From: J089 sp964535735
GTDB lineage: Bacteria; Fidelibacterota; Marinisomatia; Marinisomatales; J089
DNA: 64,000 bases
Direction of reading: 5' to 3'
NCBI GenBank assembly: GCA_964535735.1
Contig: CAZHTM010000011.1
Span: 1 to 64,000 of the forward strand
The translations under genes and the position numbers were made by a program. How positions within the stretch are numbered: the stretch's first letter is position 1; every line of letters begins with the position of its first letter. Of this stretch, positions 8,144 to 16,655 are shown piece by piece. The notes beneath the pieces were generated by a model. That model searched no databases. It was not told the DNA's origin and saw only the letters and a list, made by a program, of their open reading frames with translations.

Positions 8144-9133
8144 TCAGAACAGACGGGGATGTTCCTTCTTCATAGCAAGATACCACTCCCAAAATTGCCC
8201 CAATCCGTCGTAGAAACTGGTTTTGGGCTCATAATCCAGACGCGATTTTGCCCGGTTGATATCGGCAAACGTTTGCACCACATCTCCGGGAGGCAGATCT
8301 CGAAACTCCAGGTTCGGCTCCAGACCGGTGATATCCGCCATGATTTCAACCAATTCCATTAATTTTACCGGCTCTGAATTCCCTAGATTGTAAATGGCAT
8401 AGTCATCGTCATGATTAAAGGCACTCCAGAGTCCCGCAATGATGTCGGTAATAAAGGTATAGTCCCGAGCGGTGGTGCCGTCACCGTACACGGGGATGGG
8501 CTGATTCCGGTACAGTCGCCGTGTGAATTTGTGGATCGCCATTTCCGGTCGTTGGCGCGGCCCGTACACTGTAAAAAAGCGTAGCAAAGCCATGGGAATG
8601 TCATAGAGGTGATGATAAGTATACAATAACACCTCGCCCATTTTTTTCGTGGCGCCATAAGGTGAAATCTGTTTGTCCACATTATCATCCTCTGAGAACG
8701 GTACTTTCTCATTGTTGCCATACACGGAGGAGGATGAGGCAAAGATCATTTTTTTCACGGGATGATCCTTCAGCGTATCCAATAACACCTGGGTTCCATG
8801 AATGTTCACGTCAATATAATAAGACGGATTATCCAAACTGGGCCGGACCCCCGCCATGGCTGCCAGATGAACCAGATAGTGAGGTCGATAGGTTTGGAAA
8901 ATATGATCAATGAAAGTCCGGTTTCGGATATCCCCTTTTTCAAACTGGAATCCGGAATGCTTCGATAATAAGTCCAGATTCAACCGTTTGATGATGGGAC
9001 TATAAAACGGATTGAGATTATCGACACAGATTACCCGGTAACCCTCGGCTAACAGGCGTTCACTGAAGTGGGAACCGATAAATCCGGCCCCACCAGTAAT
9101 TAAAACGGTTTCCTTATGGTTTGCTGTCATCAT
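8144..9133 (-). CDS. NAD-dependent sugar-nucleotide epimerase (UDP-glucuronate 4-epimerase-like)
   Basis: 329 residues of an extended short-chain dehydrogenase. The Rossmann motif is GGAGFIGSH near residue 14, the LVHLAAMAGVRPS region follows, and the catalytic YGATKK carries Tyr and Lys. The SSSVYGNNEKVPFSEDD and YGPRQRPEMAIHKFTR stretches match the UDP-glucuronate 4-epimerase branch better than GalE. Likely role: supply of UDP-galacturonate or a related sugar for surface polysaccharide. Start ATG 9133 or the adjacent ATG 9130 are equally possible. A 157-bp spacer separates it from gcvT, so it may begin its own transcript leading into ftsK. Confidence 0.88.
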   Translation of the reverse strand: MMTANHKETVLITGGAGFIGSHFSERLLAEGYRVICVDNLNPFYSPIIKRLNLDLLSKHSGFQFEKGDIRNRTFIDHIFQTYRPHYLVHLAAMAGVRPSLDNPSYYIDVNIHGTQVLLDTLKDHPVKKMIFASSSSVYGNNEKVPFSEDDNVDKQISPYGATKKMGEVLLYTYHHLYDIPMALLRFFTVYGPRQRPEMAIHKFTRRLYRNQPIPVYGDGTTARDYTFITDIIAGLWSAFNHDDDYAIYNLGNSEPVKLMELVEIMADITGLEPNLEFRDLPPGDVVQTFADINRAKSRLDYEPKTSFYDGLGQFWEWYLAMKKEHPRLF

Positions 9134-9290
9134 AATGAGAAATCATCCGGAAAATATAAGACGGATAAACACATAAATTTAGTTACCTGTTTTATGGATC
9201 TGGAAAAAGTACCGCAATTTTCTGGTGGGTAAAATACCCCTCCCGTTCAGTGAGAACCAACTCGATCGTGGAGGATTACACCAAATGTCT

Positions 9291-10394
9291 TTATTGATAA
9301 AGGGAACCTCCCTTGTAAAACGGAGGTTTTACAACCATTGCTTTGACCCTTTTTCCCCGAATATCAATCTCCAACTCCGTCCCCGATTTGGCGAATTCCT
9401 TTTTTACATATCCCAGTCCAATGCCTTTTTTCAGTGAAGGGGACTGACCTCCCGAGGTTACAATGCCCACATTGTCGCCATCCCGGAAAATCGTGTATCC
9501 ATGCCGGGGAATACCTCGTTCTTGCAGTTCCAGGCACACCAATCGGCGGGACAGGTTAGCCTTAGCGTCAACCAGGGCGTCACGCCCAATAAAATCCCCT
9601 TTGTCCAGCTTGGTGATCCATCCCAACCCGGCTTCGATGGGATTGGTAGTTTCATCGATGTCGTTGCCGTACAAACAATACTTCATCTCCAACCGCAACG
9701 TATCCCGCGCACCCAACCCCGCTGGGAGTACATCTCGGGATGCGCCCGCTTTTAAAATCATGTCCCAAATCCGAGGAATCACCTCATGCGACCCATAAAG
9801 TTCAAACCCCAATTCCCCCGTATACCCGGTGCGGGCCACGGTAATGGTTTCACCGAAGGTTTCCAGTTCCTTGAAGGTATAAAATCCCAAGTCATCTAAA
9901 GTTGTGTCCAAAACGGTAGACAGAATTTCCCTGGAAAGCGGTCCCTGGAAAGCGATGAGACTGATCGCATCGCTTTGATTGGACAGCGCTACTCCATCGG
10001 GACAATGGCTTGAGAACCATTCATAATCTTTATCCATGTTAGCCGCATTCACCACCACCATGAAACGCTCCGGTCCATACCGATAGATGATTAAATCATC
10101 CAGAAGGAATCCGTTTTCATTACACATGGCCGAATAGTGTGCCTTTCCCGTATCCAAACCGGACACATCGTTCAGCGTAAGGTATTGAAGAAACGATTCG
10201 GCTTCCGGTCCTTCTACCACGAATTCTCCCATGTGACTCACATCGAAAAGTCCCGCAGACTCACGAACTGCCAAGTGTTCCTTAATTATCCCTGAATATT
10301 GAATCGGCATGGCATATCCTGCGAAAGGAACTAGTTTCGCCCCCAGAGATACATGCCGGTCATAAAGAGAAGTATGCTTTAGTTCATTACTCAT
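9291..10394 (-). CDS. gcvT: Glycine cleavage system T protein (aminomethyltransferase)
   Basis: Transfers the aminomethyl carbon from GcvH to tetrahydrofolate, giving 5,10-methylene-THF and ammonia. About 367 residues with GcvT signatures: VPFAGYAMPIQY, LFDVSHMGEFVVEG, the folate-binding TGYTGELGFELYG, GLGARDTLRLEMKYCLYG and VTSGGQSPSLKKGIGLGYV. I use ATG 10394. A TTG three codons upstream (10403) has a better-spaced AAGGA and is a real alternative. The gene overlaps the end of the aminotransferase gene. gcvH and gcvP are not in the window. Confidence 0.95.
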   Translation of the reverse strand: MSNELKHTSLYDRHVSLGAKLVPFAGYAMPIQYSGIIKEHLAVRESAGLFDVSHMGEFVVEGPEAESFLQYLTLNDVSGLDTGKAHYSAMCNENGFLLDDLIIYRYGPERFMVVVNAANMDKDYEWFSSHCPDGVALSNQSDAISLIAFQGPLSREILSTVLDTTLDDLGFYTFKELETFGETITVARTGYTGELGFELYGSHEVIPRIWDMILKAGASRDVLPAGLGARDTLRLEMKYCLYGNDIDETTNPIEAGLGWITKLDKGDFIGRDALVDAKANLSRRLVCLELQERGIPRHGYTIFRDGDNVGIVTSGGQSPSLKKGIGLGYVKKEFAKSGTELEIDIRGKRVKAMVVKPPFYKGGSLYQ

Positions 10395-11586
10395 CGGATT
10401 CAAAATAGTCCTTCAGTTTTGCCAGACCTTCTTCAATGTCGCTTACGTCAATCCCCGAATAGGCGAAACGGATAAAATATTCCGTTTCATCGGGTAAGGC
10501 TCGTCCAAAATGATTCCGGGTGCAGAACGACACGCCCGTGTGCTCCAAGGCCAGATCCTTCAACCGATCCACATTGGTCAGTCCTTTTCGTTTCATAATT
10601 TTAGTAACGTTGGGAAAGAGGTAAAAGGTACTGGCCGGCAGGGCAATGGAAATGCCATCAATGGCATTCAACCCCTGGACCGCAACATCTCTACGTCGCT
10701 GCAATTCAGCCAGAATTTCCTTGGGACCCGTCTGGTCGCCCGTAAGTCCTTCAACCATGGCCCACTGGATAAAATGGTTGGAACAGGATTCAATATTGGT
10801 ATTTAGTTTACTGATGATTTGAATTACCTCTTCCGGACCTATAGCCGCACCTAACCGCCAACCGGTCATGGCGAATTTCTTGGAGAAGGTGTATAAAATC
10901 ACGGTGCGTTCCTGCATTCCAGGGTATGCCACAATGGAGCGTGATTCGCCGCCGTACCGGATTTCATAATAGGCCTCATCGGACAGGACCCAGAGATCGT
11001 GTTTCACTGCCAGCCGGGCTAGGGCTTCCATCTCCTCGGCGCTGGATTCGGCGCTGATGGGATTTTGATAATTGTTGTAGATCAAAATCCTGGTCTTGTC
11101 GGTGATCGCCGCTTCCAGCCGATCCAGATTAATGGCAAATCCATCATCCGTTTCGTCATAGCCGTAGGGGATCGCAACACCACCCTGGAATTCAATTTGT
11201 GATTCATAAATGGGATAGCCTGGATTGGGATATAAAACCTCATCGCCAGGATTCATGACGGCGGAAATAAATTTCCCAATTACCGGCTTCCCTCCCGGCT
11301 GAATAGCCACATGTTCTGGACCATAGGTCACGTTTCGCCGACGGCCCACATCCTCAGCCAACGCTTCACGGAGCGGCGTAATTCCAATGCCGGGACAGTA
11401 TCCGGTATAGCCGTCCTGGATGGCCTTTTTTGTGGCCTCTACAATATTCGCTGGAGTGGGCAGATTGATATCTCCTAAATGAAATGGATACACTTTATGT
11501 CCCTGTGCAGCCCAGGCCGCGGCTTGCGCTGACACGGCAAAAGCGGTTTCCGTACCCAATTGGGATAAACGATCAGCAAGTTTCAT
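10387..11586 (-). CDS. Class I/II PLP-dependent aminotransferase (aspartate aminotransferase-like)
   Basis: About 399 residues of a fold-type I aminotransferase. The PLP lysine is in YTFSKKFAMTGWRLG, the cofactor Asp/Tyr region is WVLSDEAYYEIRY, and the ring-contact segment is NNYQNPISAESS. GAGG(T) five bases before ATG 11586 decides that start over the in-frame GTG at 11592. Overall pattern is that of subgroup I-gamma aspartate or broad-range aminotransferases; the amino-acid specificity cannot be read from sequence alone. It lies between ruvA and gcvT and overlaps the latter, an uncommon partnership that suggests only shared transcription. Confidence 0.9.
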   Translation of the reverse strand: MKLADRLSQLGTETAFAVSAQAAAWAAQGHKVYPFHLGDINLPTPANIVEATKKAIQDGYTGYCPGIGITPLREALAEDVGRRRNVTYGPEHVAIQPGGKPVIGKFISAVMNPGDEVLYPNPGYPIYESQIEFQGGVAIPYGYDETDDGFAINLDRLEAAITDKTRILIYNNYQNPISAESSAEEMEALARLAVKHDLWVLSDEAYYEIRYGGESRSIVAYPGMQERTVILYTFSKKFAMTGWRLGAAIGPEEVIQIISKLNTNIESCSNHFIQWAMVEGLTGDQTGPKEILAELQRRRDVAVQGLNAIDGISIALPASTFYLFPNVTKIMKRKGLTNVDRLKDLALEHTGVSFCTRNHFGRALPDETEYFIRFAYSGIDVSDIEEGLAKLKDYFESDE

Positions 11587-11597
11587 GGTCACCTCAT

Positions 11598-12194
11598 TTA
11601 CATTAAGGCCAAGGCCTTTTTAATAATTACTTCCAATTTACCGGATAATTCCCCGGCTTTCTGCAATCGATGCGTCACTTGTTGAGCTTGAGAGCGCGAA
11701 TACCCCAAAGCCTGCAACGCCGCGATAGTGTCTCCTATCATGGTCTGATCTTCGGGCGTTACCAACATATCGCTTAGTACATCGTCGTCATCAACAACAA
11801 ATTTTTCCTTCAATTCAATAATAATTCGCTTGGCGGTTTTGGGACCAATGCCGGGAATGACCGTTAATGCTTTCACATCCCCGGAAATGATGCGCTCTTT
11901 GAATTCTTCCACCCCGGTTCCCGATAAAATTCCAATCGCGGACCGAGGTCCGATGCCGCTGATCCCCGTAAGCAGGATAAACAATTCCCGTTGTGCTTCC
12001 GAATGAAATCCATAAAGGGCCAGGATATCCTCACGAACATGGAGATATGTAAGCAATTCCATCGGTTTACCAAGGTCTGGCAGGCGTTCGTAGGTGTTGA
12101 CCGTGATTGCCAGCCTCAGTCGCAACCCGTGGAGGTCCACCACCGCGGACCCCGGAGTCTTTTCCACCAATATTCCAGAAATCGAATCAATCAT
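11598..12194 (-). CDS. ruvA: Holliday junction DNA helicase subunit RuvA
   Basis: 198 residues. An N-terminal OB fold (MIDSISGILVEKTPG...) is followed by two helix-hairpin-helix motifs (LTGISGIGPRSAIGIL and VIPGIGPKTAKRI). A C-terminal UBA-like domain III (ALQALGYSRSQAQQVTHRL) would regulate RuvB. The tetramer holds the four-way junction flat for branch migration. It follows ruvC by 1 bp. ruvB is not adjacent, which is common outside the proteobacterial arrangement. Confidence 0.97.
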   Translation of the reverse strand: MIDSISGILVEKTPGSAVVDLHGLRLRLAITVNTYERLPDLGKPMELLTYLHVREDILALYGFHSEAQRELFILLTGISGIGPRSAIGILSGTGVEEFKERIISGDVKALTVIPGIGPKTAKRIIIELKEKFVVDDDDVLSDMLVTPEDQTMIGDTIAALQALGYSRSQAQQVTHRLQKAGELSGKLEVIIKKALALM

Positions 12195-12195
12195 G

Positions 12196-12669
12196 TTACC
12201 ACTCCGGTTGATTCAGATAACAAAGGCCGATCGCCAGGGCATCGGAAGCATCCAGGGGCTTTGGGGGATCTGCCAGATTTAAGATATTTTGAACCATATA
12301 CTGCACCTGTTCTTTGGTAGCGGCTCCATTCCCGGTTACGGCGCTTTTTACTTTTCGAGGGGAATATTCCTTGCAAGGAATGCCATAACTGGCCCCTGCC
12401 AAGAGAATCGCGCCCCGGGCCTGGCCCAGACTCATGGCGGATTTGAAATTTTTTTGAAAAAAGGTGTCCTCAATCGCTAAAATGTCCGGATTGAATTTTT
12501 GCAACAGAATCATCATTTCATCATATAAATATTTCAATCGTTGAGACAGGTCCAAAGATGACGGTGGACGAACCGTGCCGTAGCAAATAGATCGCAGCTC
12601 AGATCCTTCCTTATCCACTACACCAAATCCTGTGATATTTAACCCCGGATCAATACCAATAACTCTCAT
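12196..12669 (-). CDS. ruvC: Crossover junction endodeoxyribonuclease RuvC
   Basis: 157 residues of an RNase H-like resolvase. The four acidic catalytic residues are visible: IGIDPGLNITG near the N-terminus, LAIEDTFF near residue 66, and KPLDASDALAIGLC with the final pair near residues 138-141. It cuts Holliday junctions symmetrically with RuvAB. It is in a tight yebC-ruvC-ruvA unit, the commonest bacterial arrangement of these genes. Confidence 0.97.
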   Translation of the reverse strand: MRVIGIDPGLNITGFGVVDKEGSELRSICYGTVRPPSSLDLSQRLKYLYDEMMILLQKFNPDILAIEDTFFQKNFKSAMSLGQARGAILLAGASYGIPCKEYSPRKVKSAVTGNGAATKEQVQYMVQNILNLADPPKPLDASDALAIGLCYLNQPEW

Positions 12670-12705
12670 GAATTCCTGAACCCTGAACCGCGGTTTCTGA
12701 TTCCG

Positions 12706-13458
12706 TCAGGATTGAGATGCGGTGGTTAGCGTATCCTCGTCCATGTCGAAATTAGAATACACATGATTGATATCGTCATTGTCTTCCAGCGCTTCCATTA
12801 ATTTCAACAGCTTTTCCGCATCCTTCCCTTCCACCCGCTGAAGATTTTTAGGCACCATTTCCAGCTCGGCCGAACGGACGGGAATCTGATGGGACTCCAG
12901 AGCATCACGGACCTCCATCAGTTGCGTGGGTTCGGTGGTGATTATATATTCGTCCTCCTCCACTTCAAAGTCTTCCGCTCCGCATTCCAGTGCCAGTTCA
13001 AAAAGCGTTTCTTCATCGCCCGCATCTTTTCCAAGGATAATTTGTCCTTTTTTATCGAACATCCAGGCCACGCTTCCGTTCTCGCCCAGATTTCCACCGT
13101 GCTTGGACATAATGTGGCGTAATTCCGCCACGGTCCGGCGATGATTATCGGTTAGTACTTCCATATAAATAGCGACACCGCCAGGACCATAGCCCTCAAA
13201 CGTGGCTTCTTCATAACTCACCCCTGGCAGTTCGCCCGTACCCTTCATAATGGCCCGTTTGATATTATCCTGGGGCATATTATTGGCTTTGGCTTTGGCA
13301 ATAGCTTGACGGAGACGCGGATTAGAGGATTCATCACCTCCGCCCAAGCGCGCCGCAATCGTAATTTCTTTAATTATGGTGGTGAAAATCTTACCCCGTT
13401 TGGCATCCAAAGCGCCTTTTTTACGCTTAATGGTAGACCATTTACTATGACCAGACAT
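12706..13458 (-). CDS. YebC/PmpR family protein
   Basis: 250 residues starting MSGHSKWSTIKRKKGALDAKRG, the invariant YebC N-terminus. GAGG lies 5 bases before ATG 13458. Middle and C-terminal family motifs include YEGYGPGGVAI-like (FEGYGPGGVAIYMEVLTDN) and TVAELRHIMSKHGGNLGE. Members act as transcription regulators or ribosome-associated translation factors that relieve stalling; which role applies is not decidable here. It heads the unit that contains ruvC and ruvA. Confidence 0.95.
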   Translation of the reverse strand: MSGHSKWSTIKRKKGALDAKRGKIFTTIIKEITIAARLGGGDESSNPRLRQAIAKAKANNMPQDNIKRAIMKGTGELPGVSYEEATFEGYGPGGVAIYMEVLTDNHRRTVAELRHIMSKHGGNLGENGSVAWMFDKKGQIILGKDAGDEETLFELALECGAEDFEVEEDEYIITTEPTQLMEVRDALESHQIPVRSAELEMVPKNLQRVEGKDAEKLLKLMEALEDNDDINHVYSNFDMDEDTLTTASQS

Positions 13459-13629
13459 ATGTACCTCAAAAATTCAGAACGAAAATTTACTGAATTCCCC
13501 GTGTGAACCCAACCGCTTTAGATGGATTCCTCTAAGACCAGGCTTCCCAATGCTCTCCTTATACACCCCTCTTTGATTCTCCCCCGACCGGGAGAGAAAA
13601 AATAGTTCAAAGCGTTGTATAATACTTCC

Positions 13630-13656
13630 TTACTGCAAGGCTGAGCCTTGTAATAA
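13630..13656. repeat. Imperfect palindrome, TTACAAGGC family, copy 1
   Basis: The arms GCAAGGC and GCCTTGT flank TGA, with imperfect extension to TTACTG.../...TAATAA. It closely resembles the palindrome at 34477-34501, so the two are diverged members of one short intergenic repeat family. Confidence 0.5.
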
Positions 13657-13670
13657 GTTCAAAAAGTTCC

Positions 13671-13791
13671 TGTCATCACGAACCCACGGTCAATCAGGTG
13701 AAGGGAACCCCAACCATTGCTTTCAAAGTCGAACATGAGGAAGGAGATGGCTTCTCCCGTTTTCACTTTGTTCAACGGGATCGCCATGACA
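13671..13791. repeat. Degenerate ~120-bp element with TGTCAT/ATGACA ends
   Basis: It begins TGTCATCACGAACCCACGG and ends CGGGATCGCCATGACA, giving inverted termini (TGTCAT/ATGACA). Internal GATGGCTTCTCCCG and GGGATCGCC are reminiscent of the widespread GTCATTGCGA...GGGATTGCC...CAATGAC dispersed repeats of environmental bacteria. I recognise the pattern but cannot confirm a second copy in this window. Confidence 0.4.
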
Positions 13792-14013
13792 AATCACTTT
13801 TTTTCACTAAAGATGTGTGTCCTCGAGAATCTGATGAATATAACGAAATCGGTTGAAGCGATCCCCTTCGAATGGTGAGGGGTTTACACTATACTCTCAT
13901 TGTCAAAGCTTCCAGTACAAGGCACGGTAATTCCAACCACTCTTTGCCTTATCGATCCTCGAAGGGCCTGACCATTCCTGGCGGAGTGTATTTCTTTAGG
14001 TTTAACTTTTTCC

Positions 14014-14532
14014 ATGCCAAGCCTTCATCTCATTCAAGGGGATATCACCACCTTTACCGGAGATGCCATCGTTAACGCAGCCAATTCATCACTCCTGGGT
14101 GGTGGTGGCGTGGATGGAGCCATTCACCGAGCGGCTGGGTTCCAACTTCTTGAAGAATGTCGCCAATTGGGTGGTTGTCCCACCGGGGAAGCCCGGATCA
14201 CCGCCGGATACAATCTGCCAGCGCGATATGTTATTCATACGGTAGGACCTGTTTGGCGGGGAGGTCGTCAGGGAGAACCGGAATTGCTCTCCGCCTGCTA
14301 TCGCAATTCCCTATTGCTGGCGCGGAAGCATAACCTCCACAGCCTGGCCTTTCCCAATATCAGCACCGGTGTATATGGATATCCGAAACGCCCGGCGGCA
14401 TCTATTGCTATTACCACGGTTCGCTCCGTTTTGCTATCCCTGGATGTCCCGCTGGAAGTGACGTTCGTGTGCTTTGACCAAGAAAATTATTCCATCTATT
14501 CTCAACTTCTGCACCAGACATCCAGGGAGTGA
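14014..14532 (+). CDS. Macrodomain protein, ADP-ribose/O-acetyl-ADP-ribose hydrolase
   Basis: 172 residues, almost exactly one macrodomain. GDITTFTGDAIVNAANSSL and LGGGGVDGAIHRAAG form the adenine and catalytic loops of the MacroD/YmdB type (Asn-Ala-Ala-Asn, then Gly-rich loop with Asp). FPNISTGVYGYPKRPAA is the phosphate loop. Members remove ADP-ribose from proteins or deacetylate O-acetyl-ADP-ribose. It is the only plus-strand gene between 1 and 55 kb. Its end faces the end of dinB, 4 bp apart. Confidence 0.95.
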   Translation: MPSLHLIQGDITTFTGDAIVNAANSSLLGGGGVDGAIHRAAGFQLLEECRQLGGCPTGEARITAGYNLPARYVIHTVGPVWRGGRQGEPELLSACYRNSLLLARKHNLHSLAFPNISTGVYGYPKRPAASIAITTVRSVLLSLDVPLEVTFVCFDQENYSIYSQLLHQTSRE

Positions 14533-14536
14533 TGAG

Positions 14537-15595
14537 TTAAAAGCCCAGACCCAACTGGTCTGGCACGGGTTGAAGTCGGTTGCAGTTCACCCCGATCAAT
14601 CGGAGCGGTTCTCCCGGTTCCCAGTGTTGTCGTAAAAGATTGACTGCTGCTTTTTCCAGCGCTGCTGAATCATTTTTTGGCGGATTCAGCGCCATTTGAC
14701 GTGTCCGGGTATTGAATTGTGCATCCCTCAATTTCAATGAAACCGATCCCGCCACCAGGTTTTCTTTTTTCAGTTGTTCACTAATGGATTCACACAATTT
14801 CGCCAGCATAGATTCCAAAACAGCCCCGTCATGAATATCAGTGGCAAAGGTCCGTTCCCGGCTTACGGATTTGGTGTTACGTTCCGAATGAATACTACCT
14901 GAATCCTGCCCCCGCGACCACAACCACATATGGTGCCCTACCTTACCGAAATAGCGTTTCAAATCCGCTTCACGTTTCTGTCGGAGATCGTAGACTGTAT
15001 TAATATTTAACATGGCCAGCTTTTCTGCCGTCCGGGGGCCAATGCCAGGTATCTTTTTTAACGGAAGGGGTCCTAAAAAGGACACTTCCTCTCCCGGAGG
15101 CACCACGGTAAAACCATTGGGTTTGTGCATATCGGAGGCGATTTTGGCCACAATACGACTGGTACTCAGTCCCAACGAAGCTGGCAATCCGATGTTGACC
15201 TGGATTTGGTTTTGTAACCGTTTTCCAATGGGAATCAAATCATCCCAGGTCTTTACTTGATCTGTAAAATCCATGGTTGCTTCATCAATGCTGTTTTGCT
15301 GGAAGACTGGCGCGGATTTTTTCAGAAAACCCATCACTACCCGAGAGTAAGTTTTATAAAGTTTAAAATGGTGCGGAACGATCACAAGATCGGGACAAAG
15401 CTGGACGGCACGAGCCATTGGCATGGCGGATCGGATTCCGAATTGTCGGGCTGGGTAAGATGCAGCCGCCACTACACCCCGTTTATCCGGAGAACCTCCG
15501 ACTACAATCGGAAGGCCTACAAGGTCCGGATTTTTCAGGCATTCAACGGAGCAAAAAAACGCATCCAGGTCCAGATGAATAATGGCCCGGGACAT
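14537..15595 (-). CDS. dinB: DNA polymerase IV (Y-family)
   Basis: Error-prone translesion polymerase, 352 residues from ATG 15595. Palm motifs are SRAIIHLDLDAFFCSVE (first metal-binding Asp) and NSIDEATMDFTD (catalytic Asp-Glu). The usual SxDEAYLD carries Thr in place of Tyr here. Thumb helix-hairpin-helix KIPGIGPRTAEKL and the little-finger domain with SVSRERTFATDI follow. The beta-clamp peptide at the C-terminus is not obvious (ends PVPDQLGLGF, where QLGLGF fits a clamp-binding QLxLxF motif). No LexA box is evident to me. Confidence 0.96.
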   Translation of the reverse strand: MSRAIIHLDLDAFFCSVECLKNPDLVGLPIVVGGSPDKRGVVAAASYPARQFGIRSAMPMARAVQLCPDLVIVPHHFKLYKTYSRVVMGFLKKSAPVFQQNSIDEATMDFTDQVKTWDDLIPIGKRLQNQIQVNIGLPASLGLSTSRIVAKIASDMHKPNGFTVVPPGEEVSFLGPLPLKKIPGIGPRTAEKLAMLNINTVYDLRQKREADLKRYFGKVGHHMWLWSRGQDSGSIHSERNTKSVSRERTFATDIHDGAVLESMLAKLCESISEQLKKENLVAGSVSLKLRDAQFNTRTRQMALNPPKNDSAALEKAAVNLLRQHWEPGEPLRLIGVNCNRLQPVPDQLGLGF

Positions 15596-15606
15596 GTAGG
15601 ACGAAA

Positions 15607-15930
15607 CTACGGCTCCCGGACGATGACCCGAGATTGGACTACCCACGCCGTTCTATACCCCAGCGATCGCAGGGTTTTGCGGGCTTTGTCCGCCTCCTTC
15701 CGGGTGAGATAATTTCCAACGCGGACCTTATAGTTGGGGGATTCAAACGATATATACACCGGCAATGATGTTTTTTCNNNNNNNNNNNNNNNNNNNNNNN
15801 NNNNNNNNNNNNNNNNNNNNNNNNNNNNNNNNNNNNNNNNNNNNNNNNNNNNNNNNNNNNNNNNNNNNNNNNNNNNNGTTTCTGAGTTTACACCACTTAG
15901 AGCATTAATATCGATCGTGTCCTGACCCAT
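15607..15930 (-). CDS. SPOR-domain protein, interrupted by an assembly gap
   Basis: Downstream of the N run, the last 56 residues form a SPOR domain (VYISFESPNYKVRVGNYLTRKEADKARKTL and the closing strand AWVVQSRVIV). SPOR domains bind denuded peptidoglycan glycan strands. Before the gap only about 17 residues are readable from a possible ATG at 15930, which overlaps the batE end. That start is uncertain because frame and length across the Ns are unknown. No signal peptide is visible in the readable part. Confidence 0.7.
   Translation of the reverse strand: MGQDTIDINALSGVNSEXXXXXXXXXXXXXXXXXXXXXXXXXXXXXXXXXXEKTSLPVYISFESPNYKVRVGNYLTRKEADKARKTLRSLGYRTAWVVQSRVIVREP
15778..15877. other. Assembly gap (100 N) inside the SPOR gene
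   Basis: Exactly 100 Ns. The flanks share no sequence, so unlike the gaps at 35.0 and 52.3 kb there is no sign that the contig ends overlap. Confidence 0.95.
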
Positions 15931-16655
15931 CCTTTTTTTCCGTCCAAAAGAATGATCTCCACCCATCCAGGTTGGGTCTGAGTGATCTCAATTTTAGTAC
16001 CCTCGTGTAGTTTAAATTGAACCGTTTCCGGCCGTTCCAATGGAGCAGAGTAGGCCAATATCTCTGGTTCCACAACAACCGCTTCCTGGCTATCCGTAAG
16101 CTCCCAATATTTATCCAAAGCCACCCCATGAATTCCCAGCGATACGATCCCAACAAAAATGGACACGGATAACAACCAACTCGATTTCCGGGGGAACCGT
16201 ACTCGAAGGAGGAAAAACACGGCTGAAAGAACCAAAAGTCCACTCCCCAGGGTTAACAAATCACCCAAGGTAAACTGATGTTTAAACACGCGATACCACT
16301 GGAGAATAAATAACGTTTCCGGTAGTTCGATCCGATCGGGAATCCGGGCGTTCACCAATTCCAGATTATAGTTAATGTCAGGATCCCGAGGCGCAAACTG
16401 CCGACCTTTTTCATAGGCCCAAACCGCTTTGCCGATCAGACCCAACCGATAATACGCGTTCCCCAAATTGTAATAAAGATCGGGATGTTCAAATCCCTGG
16501 GAGAGCAATGATTCGTACTGTTGCACGGCCTCTTCATAATGTTCAGACTGCATGGCCTGATTCCCCTTCCGAAAACGATCGGTGGGGTTATCCGGCTGCG
16601 CCTGGGCCAACACCAACAGGAAAAGGGGTGCCAGAAGTTTAACGATCCAATGCAT
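15897..16655 (-). CDS. batE: BatE-like TPR/SH3 membrane protein
   Basis: 252 residues from ATG 16655, which begins a signal peptide (MHWIVKLLAPLFLLVLAQAQ). TPR repeats cover roughly residues 25-105 (ALYYNLGNAYYRLG-like: HPDLYYNLGNAYYRLGLIGKA). Two membrane helices lie around 135-190, followed by a C-terminal bacterial SH3 domain (EGTKIEITQTQPGWVEI, GKKGWVRTRSI). This is the BatE architecture. It overlaps the 3' end of batD, so the two are co-transcribed. Bat proteins are envelope proteins tied to aerotolerance or stress in Bacteroides and spirochaetes; their molecular action is not established. Confidence 0.85.
   Translation of the reverse strand: MHWIVKLLAPLFLLVLAQAQPDNPTDRFRKGNQAMQSEHYEEAVQQYESLLSQGFEHPDLYYNLGNAYYRLGLIGKAVWAYEKGRQFAPRDPDINYNLELVNARIPDRIELPETLFILQWYRVFKHQFTLGDLLTLGSGLLVLSAVFFLLRVRFPRKSSWLLSVSIFVGIVSLGIHGVALDKYWELTDSQEAVVVEPEILAYSAPLERPETVQFKLHEGTKIEITQTQPGWVEIILLDGKKGWVRTRSILML

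Larger units (their letters stand above)
13459..14013. other. Spacer between divergent yebC and the macrodomain gene
   Basis: No credible coding sequence. It holds a small hairpin with arms TCTCCC/GGGAGA (about 13579-13596), an imperfect palindrome at 13630-13656, and a degenerate roughly 120-bp element with TGTCAT/ATGACA ends (13671-13791). The rightmost 220 bp should carry the promoter of the macrodomain gene, which I cannot pinpoint. Confidence 0.55.

Noticed and set aside
13872..14075. Plus-strand 67-codon frame before the macrodomain gene
   Set aside because: Overlaps the macrodomain start in another frame and has no ribosome site or recognisable feature.
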